Origin: Planctomycetaceae bacterium
GTDB lineage: Bacteria; Planctomycetota; Planctomycetia; Pirellulales; Pirellulaceae
Assembly: GCA_002726245.1 (NCBI GenBank)
Contig: PBSM01000213.1
Span: forward strand, 1 to 45,975
Direction of reading: 5' to 3'
DNA length: 45,975 bases
Positions 25,405 to 33,655 of the stretch are shown in pieces (positions within the stretch are counted from its first letter, which is position 1; each line of letters starts with the position of its first letter). A program made the position numbers and the translations under genes. The notes beneath the pieces are model-generated. The model saw only the letters and a program-made list of their open reading frames with translations. It was not told where the DNA came from and searched no databases.

Positions 25405-26778
25405 ATGACTCTTTGCGAGCACATCTTGAAGACTACCGCCGCCGCTTTGCTGCTGACGCTCTACACGTTGATATCTGCTCTCGGAGCCGAGCCAGTCGAT
25501 ATTGGCAATCGACTGGAGTTGTTTATTGACGATCATTTAATCGGCGAAGTCAGCGGCGACGTTCACCAACAGTTGCTCAAGCCCGAACCGAAAGAGATTG
25601 TGTTCGTAGCGGACGAACCGTGGGAGGGCAACACCAGCGGTTACTACACCTATTTTACGGACGGCGACACCTACCGCATGATCTATCGCGGCTGGCAGCA
25701 CGATAAGCAAATGAAAGCCGCCCACAAGGAAGTCACGTGCTACGCGGAAAGTAAGGACGGTATACACTGGACAAAGCCGAAGCTCGGCTTGTTCGAATGG
25801 AACGGGTCGAAAGACAACAACATTGTCTGGTTAACGCCGGGTACACACAACTTCACCGCGTTCCGCGATGACAACCCGGCGACGCAGGCTGACTCGCGTT
25901 ACAAAGCGTTTGGTGGCGGGCGGGGCGGGTTACTTCCGTTTCAATCGCCCGATTGCAAGCATTGGAAGTTGAGCCAGGACAAGCCGGTGATCACTAATGG
26001 TGCGTTCGATTCGCAGAACCTCGCGTTCTGGGACACCGACCGCGGCGAGTACCGCGCGTATTGGCGTTATTTCGGCGATGGAGTGCGAGCGATTCGGACG
26101 GCGACCTCCAAGGACTTCCTCACTTGGGAAAATGAAGCCGACTTAACCTACACCGAAGGCACGCCGAACGAACATCTCTATACCAACGCCATCCAGAAGT
26201 ACTTCCGTGCACCACACCTCTTCATCGGTTTTCCCACGCGTTACGAACCGAAGAGCCAACAGGTCGAACCGATTCTGATGACCAGCCGCGATGGCCGGAT
26301 GTTCCACCGTTATGCCGAGGCAGTCGTTCCGCGGACGGCTCCGAAAGACCGCAACCATAACCGCAGCAACTATATGGCCTGGGGGATGTTCCAATTGCCT
26401 GGCAAGCCGAACGAGATCTCTGTCTATGCCACGGAAAACTATTACGAACCGACGCCCGGACGTGTCCGCCGTTTCGTCTTTCGCGTGGACGGTTTCGTAG
26501 CCTTGCGGGCCGGCAAGGGTGGCGGGCAGATGACGACGAAGCCGTTGGAATACAAAGGCCATCGACTACTGCTCAATTACGTGGTCCGATACGGCGGCGC
26601 GCTGTCGATCGACGCCCTCAACGAGTCGGGAGAGGTGATCGGACGATCGAAACCACTCACCGGCGATGCTGTTGACACCGCTGTGGTGTGGCAAGCGGAA
26701 CCCAACTTCAGCCAAGGCGTCGTTCAATTGCGTTTAACGCTCAAGAACGCTGACGTGTTTTCTCTTCGCTTCGATTGA
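25405..26778 (+). CDS. Exported GH32-like five-bladed beta-propeller protein
   Basis: A 457-residue protein. A signal peptide is seen at residues 1-28 ('TTAAALLLTLYTLISALGAE'). The body starts 'PVDIGNRLELFIDDHLIGEV', a known opening of planctomycete glycosyl-hydrolase-like propellers, followed by blades such as 'CYAESKDGIHWTKPKLGLFE' and 'ILMTSRDGRMFHRYAEAVVP'. A well-placed CGGAGG (25394-25399) precedes the ATG. It lies 70 bases after the PcRGLX-like gene and is probably co-transcribed with it, suggesting joint action on one polymer. Catalytic residues cannot be assigned without an alignment. Confidence 0.85.
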   Translation: MTLCEHILKTTAAALLLTLYTLISALGAEPVDIGNRLELFIDDHLIGEVSGDVHQQLLKPEPKEIVFVADEPWEGNTSGYYTYFTDGDTYRMIYRGWQHDKQMKAAHKEVTCYAESKDGIHWTKPKLGLFEWNGSKDNNIVWLTPGTHNFTAFRDDNPATQADSRYKAFGGGRGGLLPFQSPDCKHWKLSQDKPVITNGAFDSQNLAFWDTDRGEYRAYWRYFGDGVRAIRTATSKDFLTWENEADLTYTEGTPNEHLYTNAIQKYFRAPHLFIGFPTRYEPKSQQVEPILMTSRDGRMFHRYAEAVVPRTAPKDRNHNRSNYMAWGMFQLPGKPNEISVYATENYYEPTPGRVRRFVFRVDGFVALRAGKGGGQMTTKPLEYKGHRLLLNYVVRYGGALSIDALNESGEVIGRSKPLTGDAVDTAVVWQAEPNFSQGVVQLRLTLKNADVFSLRFD

Positions 26779-27062
26779 TACCGGTAACACGTCACCACAC
26801 GCCGACCGGTTCACTTGATGTGTGCACAAGTTCAAGCCACTGACTGCAGTCGCGACGGATGTCGCGATTGTATGTATGCCGCGGATTCACGTCGTCATCC
26901 CCTCTGTGCCGCGCGCGTTGAGAAGCAGCAACGTTGATGTGGCGGAAAAGCAGCCGCTCGTTAGTTAACCGATGGGGTAAGTGTTTCTAGATCCGTGCGC
27001 GCGGTATGCGCCCGGAGTATATACGGATTGCGCATCATGAGCGATCACTTATTGCCGTCTAG

Positions 27063-29464
27063 ATGAGTCTGTTCAATCGCCTAAATACGATCTTTCGACG
27101 CTTGGGGCGTGCGAAACACCGGCACCCTGAAGAGGGTGCGAGCGATCCTGCTGCGCGCGCTGGTCGGCGTATTGATGCAGAGCAGCTCGAAGACCGCGTC
27201 CTCTTCAACGCAGCACCGATCGATCTGGCCGCGGTACAGGACATCGATGCGTTTCACACGCCCGACACGATGCATGACGCGTTAGAGGCGTTAGCGGAAA
27301 CAGCCCATGCGCAATACGGTTTCGCCCACATTCCAGAGGCACCGGGGAGGGACGATCTTGTAACGGAGGACGCGAGCCAATTCGATGATGTCCTGGCACT
27401 GGAGCCAGACGCGGCCGCTTCGGAATCTAGCGAGATCGTCTTTATTGACCGTTCGGTCGAAGATTACCAAACACTGGTGAACGATCTGCAGTCGTCGTCG
27501 AAGGCGGACCGTTTTGATATCGTCTTCATCGAACAAGACGCGGACGGGATCGAGCAAGTTACACGAGCTCTCGCTGAGCGAGGCAACTACGACGCGATTC
27601 ACATCGTCTCGCACGGGAACGACCGTGGTTTGCGTCTTGGCGAGACGTGGCTGTCCGGCGCGACATTGGAGTTCTTTCAAGAGGAGATCGCCACGTGGGG
27701 TGAGTCTCTGTCCGACTCGGGTGATCTTCTGTTCTACGGCTGCGATCTCGCAGAGAGTGCGGAAGGTCGCGCGCTGCTGGAATCGGTCAGCGAGCTGTGT
27801 GACTGCGATGTGGCAGCCAGCACCGACGATACCGGCAGCGCGGAACTGGGAGGCGACTGGGAATTGGAGTTCCACACCGGGTCGATCGAGGCGCAGATCG
27901 CCGTTTCCATCGACGGGCAGATCGCGTGGAATCACATTCTGGCGTTACCGACCTATGCCGGAAACTCAACATTGGCCGCGGGCACGGGGGCAATTACGCC
28001 CGCGTTGCCAGCGGGAATTCAAGTTGACGATGTTCTCCTCGGCTTTTTTGAAACGCACCAAGAGACAGTAACCATCGTCAACCCCAATGGCGGGACATGG
28101 ACACAGGTCTCAAATAGTCCTCAGGGCTCCGGCATTGCCGGAGCAAATAGTTCTTCGAGGCTAACTGTTTTCTGGAGTGTCTACAACGGCACGCAAGGCG
28201 CGCCGACGACAAATGATCCGGGCGATCATGTGTCTGGCTTTATCGCCGGGTTCCGGGGCGTTGATACAAGCGATCCGATCGACGTGACGAGCGGTAGCGC
28301 GGCAGTATCTATTTCAGGCGCGACAACGACTGTCAACGACTCCCTCGTCGTTATCGCAGCGACGGCCGAAGACGATAGCGATGCCTTCAGCAACTGGGTC
28401 AACGCAAGCCTCGCGAACATGACCGAGCGTTTCGAGCGGGTTCACGCGCAGGGTGACCAGGGGCTTATCGGGATTGCGACGGGAGAGCTTGCGGTCGCCG
28501 GGGCCTACGGGGCTTCGACCACGACGCTCACTCCCTCTGGCGAGCGCTGGGGCGGCATGACGATTTCGCTCGCATCCGCTGCCGTCAACACACTCGACGT
28601 CGATACCATCAGCGACGCTGCCGACGGCGACACGACGTCGATCTCGGCGCTGCTGGCCGACAAGGGTTCCGACGGGTTCATCTCGCTGCGCGAAGCGATT
28701 ACCGCCACGAACAATACAGCGAATGGCGCCACGCCTGACGAGATTCACTTCAACATCGCCGGCGCGGGACCGCACACGATTCAGCACCTGGCGATACTCC
28801 ACCAGACGATGGTGACGATGACTCGGAGGAGGAAGAGGAAGAAGACGACACCGATCCAATCGATGAAGAACCGGAACCGATCGACGAGCCTGACGACGGT
28901 GGCACGGGCAGTGGCGGATCGGGCATCACACCTAACGAAGCACTCGAGGTGGCGCAGACTCCTCGCGCACCGGCTGCGAGCGTTGTCGAAGAAGCCGATC
29001 AGATCGGCCTGCAAGAACTGGTCGAATATCTGCGTGCGGGCAGAGCAGAGGTAGTCCGTGCAACGACGTCTGGCGGCCCGGGCGCTCTCCAGAAATTCCA
29101 CTCCATCGACTTGGCTGCGCCGCTCACGGAGTTTTCACCGTTTGAGCTTCAGCGAAGCCTGTTGTGGTCGCAGTTAGACACGCTGCAGAAAGAGATCGAA
29201 GCGGAAGACGAGTTCGAGGGTCATGTCGCTGGCACAGCGACCGTGCTGACCGCCGCGTTCTCGACCGGGTATGTACTCTGGACGCTGCGTGGCAGCTTGC
29301 TGGTCGCCAGCTTCCTCTCGACGGTGCAGACATGGCGCAGCCTCGATCCTCTACCGATTGTGGACGGCGCAGGCAACGAGGAAGAAGACTCCGAAACACT
29401 CGCCGACATCGCGTCTTCCGATTTGAACGAGACGGCGACGAACAACGTCAGCCGGAAGAATTGA
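27063..29464 (+). pseudogene. DUF4347/CSLREA giant-protein gene with internal deletion
   Basis: The N-terminal frame (27063 to about 28776, 571 codons) has the planctomycete export motif 'EQLEDRVLFNAAP' near residue 45 and a DUF4347 domain ('EIVFIDRSVEDYQTLVNDLQ', 'AIHIVSHGNDRGLRLG', 'LLFYGCDLAESAEGRALLES') at about 125-290. It then has a low-complexity adhesin-like region and a CSLREA element ('GFISLREAITATNNTANG'). After 'GPHTIQ' the match ends and continues in the -1 frame with an Asp/Glu linker. The end is 'VVEEADQIGLQELVEYLRAG' and a membrane segment ('FSTGYVLWTLRGSLLVASFL') near 29270, the normal C-terminus of these giant proteins. Related proteins are usually thousands of residues long, so the repeats between appear to be deleted or collapsed. 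Confidence 0.7.
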
Positions 29465-29780
29465 ACGCCAAGACGAGTCACGAATCTCGTCCGTGACGTT
29501 GCGAGCGACCGCGATTTGCTCCAGCAACGAATCTCACGCTCCGCTCGAACAGCGCATTCCGCGTCGGGTCAGCTCTGGTAGTGGTACAGTTTGCGAAACT
29601 TGAAAGTAGGACGGCCACTCTTGGCCGTCTTTTGTCGGGCAGGAGTGCCCGACTTACGGCAAACTGTACCACCACCATCGCTCGTGGCTAGTTGTCCTGT
29701 ACCACGCGACCCAGGTATAACGGTGCGGTTATTGGTTTTCTGCAACCTCTTATCTGACACTGGACCTCTGGAGCATCACC
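29465..29780. other. Intergenic region upstream of mgsA, with a small element
   Basis: Apart from the 92-base element at 29581-29672 I see nothing coding. A promoter for the mgs operon probably lies between 29673 and 29765, but I cannot point to a convincing -35/-10 pair. TGGAG at 29769-29773 is a likely ribosome binding site for the GTG start at 29781. Confidence 0.5.
29581..29672. repeat. 92-base palindrome-ended element, MITE-like
   Basis: The 14-base ends GTGGTACAGTTTGC (29581-29594) and GCAAACTGTACCAC (29659-29672) are perfect inverted repeats. Inside are two tight hairpins: GACGGCCA / TGGCCGTC around CTCT (29610-29629), and GTCGGGCA / TGCCCGAC around GGAG (29634-29653). It has no coding capacity. 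The ends resemble those bounding 6391-7271. It may be a miniature inverted-repeat element or a structured RNA. Confidence 0.7.
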
Positions 29781-30677
29781 GTGTGCGGGATCGTTGGACT
29801 CTTGGTGAAGAGAGACGAACTCCGAGATCGATTGGGCCAACTCGTTGCGCCGATGCTTGATTGCATGGGCACGCGCGGTCCAGATTCCGCAGGGCTCGCT
29901 GTGTTCCACGAACCACTCGAAGCACCACAGCGACGATTCGGCCTCTTCACGGCTCAGACCGGCTTCGACTGGCAGGCGTTTCATACCGAGTTCACGCACG
30001 GCACCGGCAACCAAGGTGAGATTCGTTGCATTGACAGTCACGCATCGGAAGTCTCCTCCATCGCAGTGGACGATTTCAAAGTCTGGCTCAGGGAAACACA
30101 TCCGGACGTGCACTTGATCTCTGTTGGTCGGGCGATCGAAATGTACAAGGACGAAGGTCATCCACGTGAGATTGCCGAACGGTTTCAGTTCTCGGACTTG
30201 TCTGGCACACATGCCGTCGGCCACACCCGAATGGCGACGGAATCAGCCGTCTCCCCCGCCCACGCACATCCTTACACGGCGGGGGAGGATTTCTGCCTCG
30301 TTCATAACGGTTCGCTTTCGAATCCCTACAGCATCCGCCGCAAGCTGGAAAGCCGAGGAATCGCCTTCGAAACCGACAACGACACGGAAGCAGGCTGCCG
30401 GTTTTTGGAATGGCGCATGCGCGAAGGCGACACGCTCGAGCAGGCGATTGAAACGTCGTTCGACGAACTCGATGGCTTCTTCACGTTCTTGATGGCGACT
30501 GGCGATAGGATGGTGCTCGTACGCGACGCCTTCGCGTGCAAGCCGGCCGTCGCCGCGGAAACCGAGGATTACGTCGCCGTATCGTCCGAGTTCCGTTCGT
30601 TGGCTCACTTGCCTGACATCCACTCGGCGAATGTGTTTGAACCCGCGCCGGAACAGATCTACTCATGGACGCTCTAG
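29781..30677 (+). CDS. mgsA: N-methylglutamate synthase subunit A (class II glutamine amidotransferase)
   Basis: A 298-residue GlxB-like amidotransferase. It begins with GTG, and after removal of Met the catalytic Cys2 would be N-terminal ('MCGIVGLLVKRDELRDRL'). Other landmarks are 'GTRGPDSAGLAVFHEP', 'VGHTRMATESAVSPAHAHPY' and 'LVHNGSLSNP', the glutamine-binding segments of Ntn hydrolases. In the mgs system the three subunits together make N-methylglutamate from a gamma-glutamylmethylamide-type donor. A GlxB role in an uncharacterised glutamate-synthase-like complex is the alternative. It is followed after three bases by mgsB. The context of gmaS and mgdABCD supports the methylamine reading. 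Confidence 0.85.
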   Translation: MCGIVGLLVKRDELRDRLGQLVAPMLDCMGTRGPDSAGLAVFHEPLEAPQRRFGLFTAQTGFDWQAFHTEFTHGTGNQGEIRCIDSHASEVSSIAVDDFKVWLRETHPDVHLISVGRAIEMYKDEGHPREIAERFQFSDLSGTHAVGHTRMATESAVSPAHAHPYTAGEDFCLVHNGSLSNPYSIRRKLESRGIAFETDNDTEAGCRFLEWRMREGDTLEQAIETSFDELDGFFTFLMATGDRMVLVRDAFACKPAVAAETEDYVAVSSEFRSLAHLPDIHSANVFEPAPEQIYSWTL

Positions 30678-30680
30678 ACG

Positions 30681-31373
30681 ATGGCCCGACCACTGCCACT
30701 TGATTTGGCGAAGCTGACTGTCCGCGAAGTCAATCAGTACCTGCACCACAAACTGCCTGTCGGCGAAGTCAAGCACGTCGAGATCCACAACCCTGATGGC
30801 AGGCACAGCATCGCAGCCGGGTTGGACTGTGAAGCCGCCATCGATATCCTCGGCCATGCGGGCTACTTCATTGCTGGCATGAACAAGCACGCGTCGGTCA
30901 CCGTGCATGGCAACGTCGGCTGGAGCGTCGCCGAAAACATCATGTCAGGCACGGTACGCGTGAAGGGGCATGCGTCGGAGAGCGCCGGCGCATCGGGACA
31001 TGGCGGATTGGTCGTGATCGAAGGCGATGCGTCGTCACGTTGCGGGATCTCCATGAAGGGTTGCGACATTGTCGTCGGGGGCAGCGTTGGCCACTTCTCT
31101 GCCTTCATGGCCCAATCTGGCACGCTTGTCGTGTGCGGCGATGCGGGGCCGAACCTCGGCGATTCGTTGTACGAGGCGACGATCTACGTGCGCGGAAAGA
31201 TCCACAGCCTGGGAGCCGACGCCCAGCAAGAGGAATTGCAGGCCGTGGATGCGGAACGGGTTTCTCATCTGCTCGCCACTGCCGAGATTGATTGTGACCC
31301 TAGCGAATTCAAACGAATTGCCTCAGCCCGTAGTCTTTACCATTGGAACGCCGACGCACATCAGGAGTATTAG
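30681..31373 (+). CDS. mgsB: N-methylglutamate synthase subunit B (GXGXG domain)
   Basis: A 230-residue protein matching the C-terminal GXGXG beta-helix domain of glutamate synthase (GlxC-like). Repeats such as 'ASVTVHGNVGWSVAENIMSG', 'GGLVVIEGDASSRCGISMKG' and 'GTLVVCGDAGPNLGDSLYEA' form successive turns of the helix. It is separated from mgsA by three bases and shares its operon. The stop (TAG, 31371-31373) abuts a palindrome TAGGTCACGTTCG, the first of seven palindrome pairs in the operon. It lacks catalytic activity by itself and probably holds the other subunits together. Confidence 0.87.
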   Translation: MARPLPLDLAKLTVREVNQYLHHKLPVGEVKHVEIHNPDGRHSIAAGLDCEAAIDILGHAGYFIAGMNKHASVTVHGNVGWSVAENIMSGTVRVKGHASESAGASGHGGLVVIEGDASSRCGISMKGCDIVVGGSVGHFSAFMAQSGTLVVCGDAGPNLGDSLYEATIYVRGKIHSLGADAQQEELQAVDAERVSHLLATAEIDCDPSEFKRIASARSLYHWNADAHQEY

Positions 31374-31458
31374 TAGGTCACGTTCGCCGAACGTGACCTG
31401 TCGTTTCGAAAACATAACCCTGTAAAGAGAAGTCACTTTCGGCGAAAGTGACCTACTA
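31371..31458. repeat. REP-like palindrome pair 1 (mgsB-mgsC junction)
   Basis: The left palindrome (31375-31399) has the 12-base arm AGGTCACGTTCG around a central C, directly after the mgsB stop. The right one (31432-31452) has the arm GTCACTTTCG around a central G, followed by CTACTA and then AAC and the mgsC ATG. The two are in opposite orientation. Confidence 0.9.
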
Positions 31459-31460
31459 AC

Positions 31461-32792
31461 ATGCACGAAGAAAGTGCTTCGATTGACCGCCACGCGATCA
31501 ACTATATTCGCGAAGCGGCGCGGTACGGACTGTACGACATCCGCGGAATGGGTGCCAAGCGTGCAGTGCCTTCGTTCGATGATCTTGTCTTTCTCACCGC
31601 GTCGGCGTCGCGATATCCGCTGGAAGGCTATCGCGAGAAGTGTGAATCGAAGACGGTGCTCGGCACGCGCTACGCGAAGAAGCCCATCGAGCTCGAAATC
31701 CCCATCACAATCGCCGGCATGAGCTTTGGATCTTTGTCCGCGAGTGTGAAGGAAGCGCTCGGCCGAGCCGCGAGGGAAATGGGCACTTCGACGACCACCG
31801 GCGACGGCGGAATGACGTCGGAAGAACGCGAATCGTCGAAGACGCTCGTGTATCAATGTTTGCCGTCGCGTTACGGATTCAACCCCGACGATTTGCGAAA
31901 GGCAGACGCGATCGAGATGGTTCTCGGTCAGGGCGCGAAGCCTGGGGGAGGCGGCATGCTGCTGGGCCAAAAAGTCAGTCCTCGAGTTGCCGAGATGCGC
32001 ACGCTGCCCGAGGGAATCGACCAGCGCTCCGCGTGCCGGCATCCGGACTGGACCGGTCCAGACGATTTGAAGATCAAGCTCGACGAGTTGCGTGAGATCA
32101 CCGACTGGCAAATTCCCATCTACGTGAAACTTGGCGCGACACGAGTTCGCGACGACGTGAAGCTGGCGGTGAAAGCCGGTGCCGACGTCGTGGTGATCGA
32201 TGGTATGCAGGGTGGAACGGCCGCGACGCAACAGGTCTTCATCGAACACACCGGCATTCCAACGCTGGCTGCTTTGCCACAAGCTGTTGAAGCTCTCGAG
32301 GACATGAATGTCGTGGGCGAAGTTCAGTTGATCATCTCGGGCGGCATTCGCACCGGAGCAGATGTTGCCAAAGCGTTGGCACTGGGCGCCGATGCCGTCG
32401 CGATCGGACAAGGCGTGCTCGTTGCCTTGGGCTGCAACCACGATTCGTATGTCCAAGATCGCGCGAACATCGACGCCACGGAGGGTTACGCGAGACTTGG
32501 TACCGCACCCGGCTTTTGTCATCATTGCCACACCGGCCAGTGTCCCGTTGGGATCACGACGCAAGACGCCGTTCTCGAACGTCGCTTAACGCCGGACGTC
32601 GGCGCGAAGCGATTGAAGAACTACCTGCAGGTCCTCGACATGGAAGTCACGACACTCGCTCGGGCCTGCGGTAAGTCAAACGTTCATCACCTCGAGCGGG
32701 AAGACCTCGTTGCACTGACCATCGAAGCGGCCGCGATGGCGAAGGTACCGCTGGCCGGGACAGATTGGATTCCCGGTAGGTCACTTTCCTAG
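31461..32792 (+). CDS. mgsC: N-methylglutamate synthase subunit C (FMN-binding glutamate synthase)
   Basis: A 443-residue GlxD-like protein, the FMN-binding glutamate synthase domain. Visible features are 'ITIAGMSFGSLSASVKEALG', 'TTTGDGGMTSEERESSKTLV', 'VLGQGAKPGGGGMLLGQKV', 'YVKLGATRVRDDVKLAVKAG' and 'LIISGGIRTGADVAKALALG', the FMN/TIM-barrel core. Three cysteines in 'FCHHCHTGQCPVGI' (Cys353, 356 and 361) would bind a 3Fe-4S cluster. The last codons ('GRSLS', then TAG at 32790-32792) are encoded by a partial repeat copy, so the natural C-terminus has been replaced by repeat sequence. It probably completes the mgsABC synthase. Confidence 0.9.
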   Translation: MHEESASIDRHAINYIREAARYGLYDIRGMGAKRAVPSFDDLVFLTASASRYPLEGYREKCESKTVLGTRYAKKPIELEIPITIAGMSFGSLSASVKEALGRAAREMGTSTTTGDGGMTSEERESSKTLVYQCLPSRYGFNPDDLRKADAIEMVLGQGAKPGGGGMLLGQKVSPRVAEMRTLPEGIDQRSACRHPDWTGPDDLKIKLDELREITDWQIPIYVKLGATRVRDDVKLAVKAGADVVVIDGMQGGTAATQQVFIEHTGIPTLAALPQAVEALEDMNVVGEVQLIISGGIRTGADVAKALALGADAVAIGQGVLVALGCNHDSYVQDRANIDATEGYARLGTAPGFCHHCHTGQCPVGITTQDAVLERRLTPDVGAKRLKNYLQVLDMEVTTLARACGKSNVHHLEREDLVALTIEAAAMAKVPLAGTDWIPGRSLS

Positions 32793-32923
32793 TAGGTCAC
32801 TTTCGCCGAAAGTGACCTTAACTTCGCTCGATCGTTCAAAACGAGAAGACAAGGTTAGAAGCGTTAATCTCCGATCGTCACTCAAGAGCCGGGCAAGATC
32901 ACGCTCGGCGAGCGTGATCTACT
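32777..32923. repeat. REP-like palindrome pair 2 (mgsC-RAYT junction)
   Basis: A partial copy (32777-32789) lies within the end of mgsC. A full left palindrome (32794-32818, arm AGGTCACTTTCG) follows the stop. The right palindrome (32896-32920, arm AGATCACGCTCG) ends three bases before the RAYT ATG. The 77 bases between are not coding. Confidence 0.85.
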
Positions 32924-33638
32924 ATGAAACCCAAGACCATCGGCTTCTGGCGAGGCCGTTTGCCGCATTGGGAGGTGGAAGACGGAAAGTACTTTGTCAC
33001 GATTCGGCTGAAGCGTGCCATTCCGAAAGCCGGACTCGATCGTATTCGCGAGAAATCAGAAGCGTTGCAAAATGTGGACCACACCAACGAGGCTGAAGTC
33101 CTCAGAATCCAGCGATTGATTTTCAAGGAGATGGAGTACTGGCTGCACCGTTCGAAGCAAGTTCAGCATCTGAGGGGACAACAAGTCGCCGAGATGGTCA
33201 TCGATGCGATCGAGCATCGAGAACAAAGGTGTGTCTGGAATATGTTCGAATACGTCGGCATGCCAAACCATGTACACTTGTTTTTTCGAAACCGGTGATG
33301 GACACATCAAACGTGTTTTAGAGGACTTTAAACGTTGGACAGCAACGCAGGCGAACAAGCTGCTGAACGGCGAAGGCCGCTTTTGGCAGATTGAGTGGTT
33401 TGACCCCTGGTCACGTTCGGACGAAGAGAGTGAAAAGATCGTAAGATACATCCGCCGAAACCCGCTTGCCGCAGGACTGATTGAAGATGGCGAGGCGTGG
33501 CCATACGTAGGTCACTTTCGCCGAAAGTGCCCCGGACAGACCCATGCGACTATTACAGAAAGTCGGATGCCGTTAGACCGCGTTTGCAAATCGGTAGTTC
33601 GCCGCAGTGCAAGCCAAAGTCACTTTCGGCGAAAGTGA
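32924..33638 (+). mobile_element. REP-associated tyrosine transposase (RAYT), frameshifted
   Basis: The first frame (32924-33298) encodes 'VEDGKYFVTIRLKRAIPKAG' and ends with the HUH motif in 'YVGMPNHVHLFF' (His116 and His118). The second frame continues with 'GHIKRVLEDFKRWTATQANK', 'GRFWQIEWFDPWSRSDEESE' and 'IVRYIRRNPLAAGL', which holds the likely nucleophilic Tyr. The shift falls at a run of six T at about 33281-33286; five T would restore one frame. RAYTs are Y1 transposases that act on REP palindromes in trans. The coding region ends inside the next palindrome, whose sequence reads 'SHFRRK' and stop. It could be decay, error or a slippage site. Confidence 0.75.
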
Positions 33639-33645
33639 CCTACTA
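33507..33645. repeat. REP-like palindrome pair 3 (RAYT-gmaS junction)
   Basis: The left copy (GTCACTTTCG-C-CGAAAGTGC, 33511-33529) lies in the RAYT C-terminal codons. The right copy (33619-33639, arm GTCACTTTCG, central G) is followed by CTACTA, which runs into the AGGAGG ribosome binding site of gmaS (33645-33650). Confidence 0.85.
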
Positions 33646-33650
33646 GGAGG
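33645..33650 (+). promoter_or_regulatory. Strong ribosome binding site of gmaS
   Basis: AGGAGG, a full match to the anti-Shine-Dalgarno, lies 5 bases before the gmaS ATG at 33656. It overlaps the end of the REP flank (CTACTA), so the repeat placement leaves the site intact and sets the start. Confidence 0.75.
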
Positions 33651-33655
33651 CAAAC

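Noticed and set aside
31323..32564. A 413-residue open frame antisense to mgsC
   Set aside because: The protein has no recognisable domain and mirrors a strongly conserved gene. High GC makes long antisense frames common here.
32924..33298. Loss of the catalytic tyrosine in the RAYT, because 'EWFD' stands where 'EYFD' is frequent
   Set aside because: The likely nucleophilic Tyr of this fold lies in the later helix ('VRYIRRNP'), which is kept, so loss of catalysis is not shown by this change.
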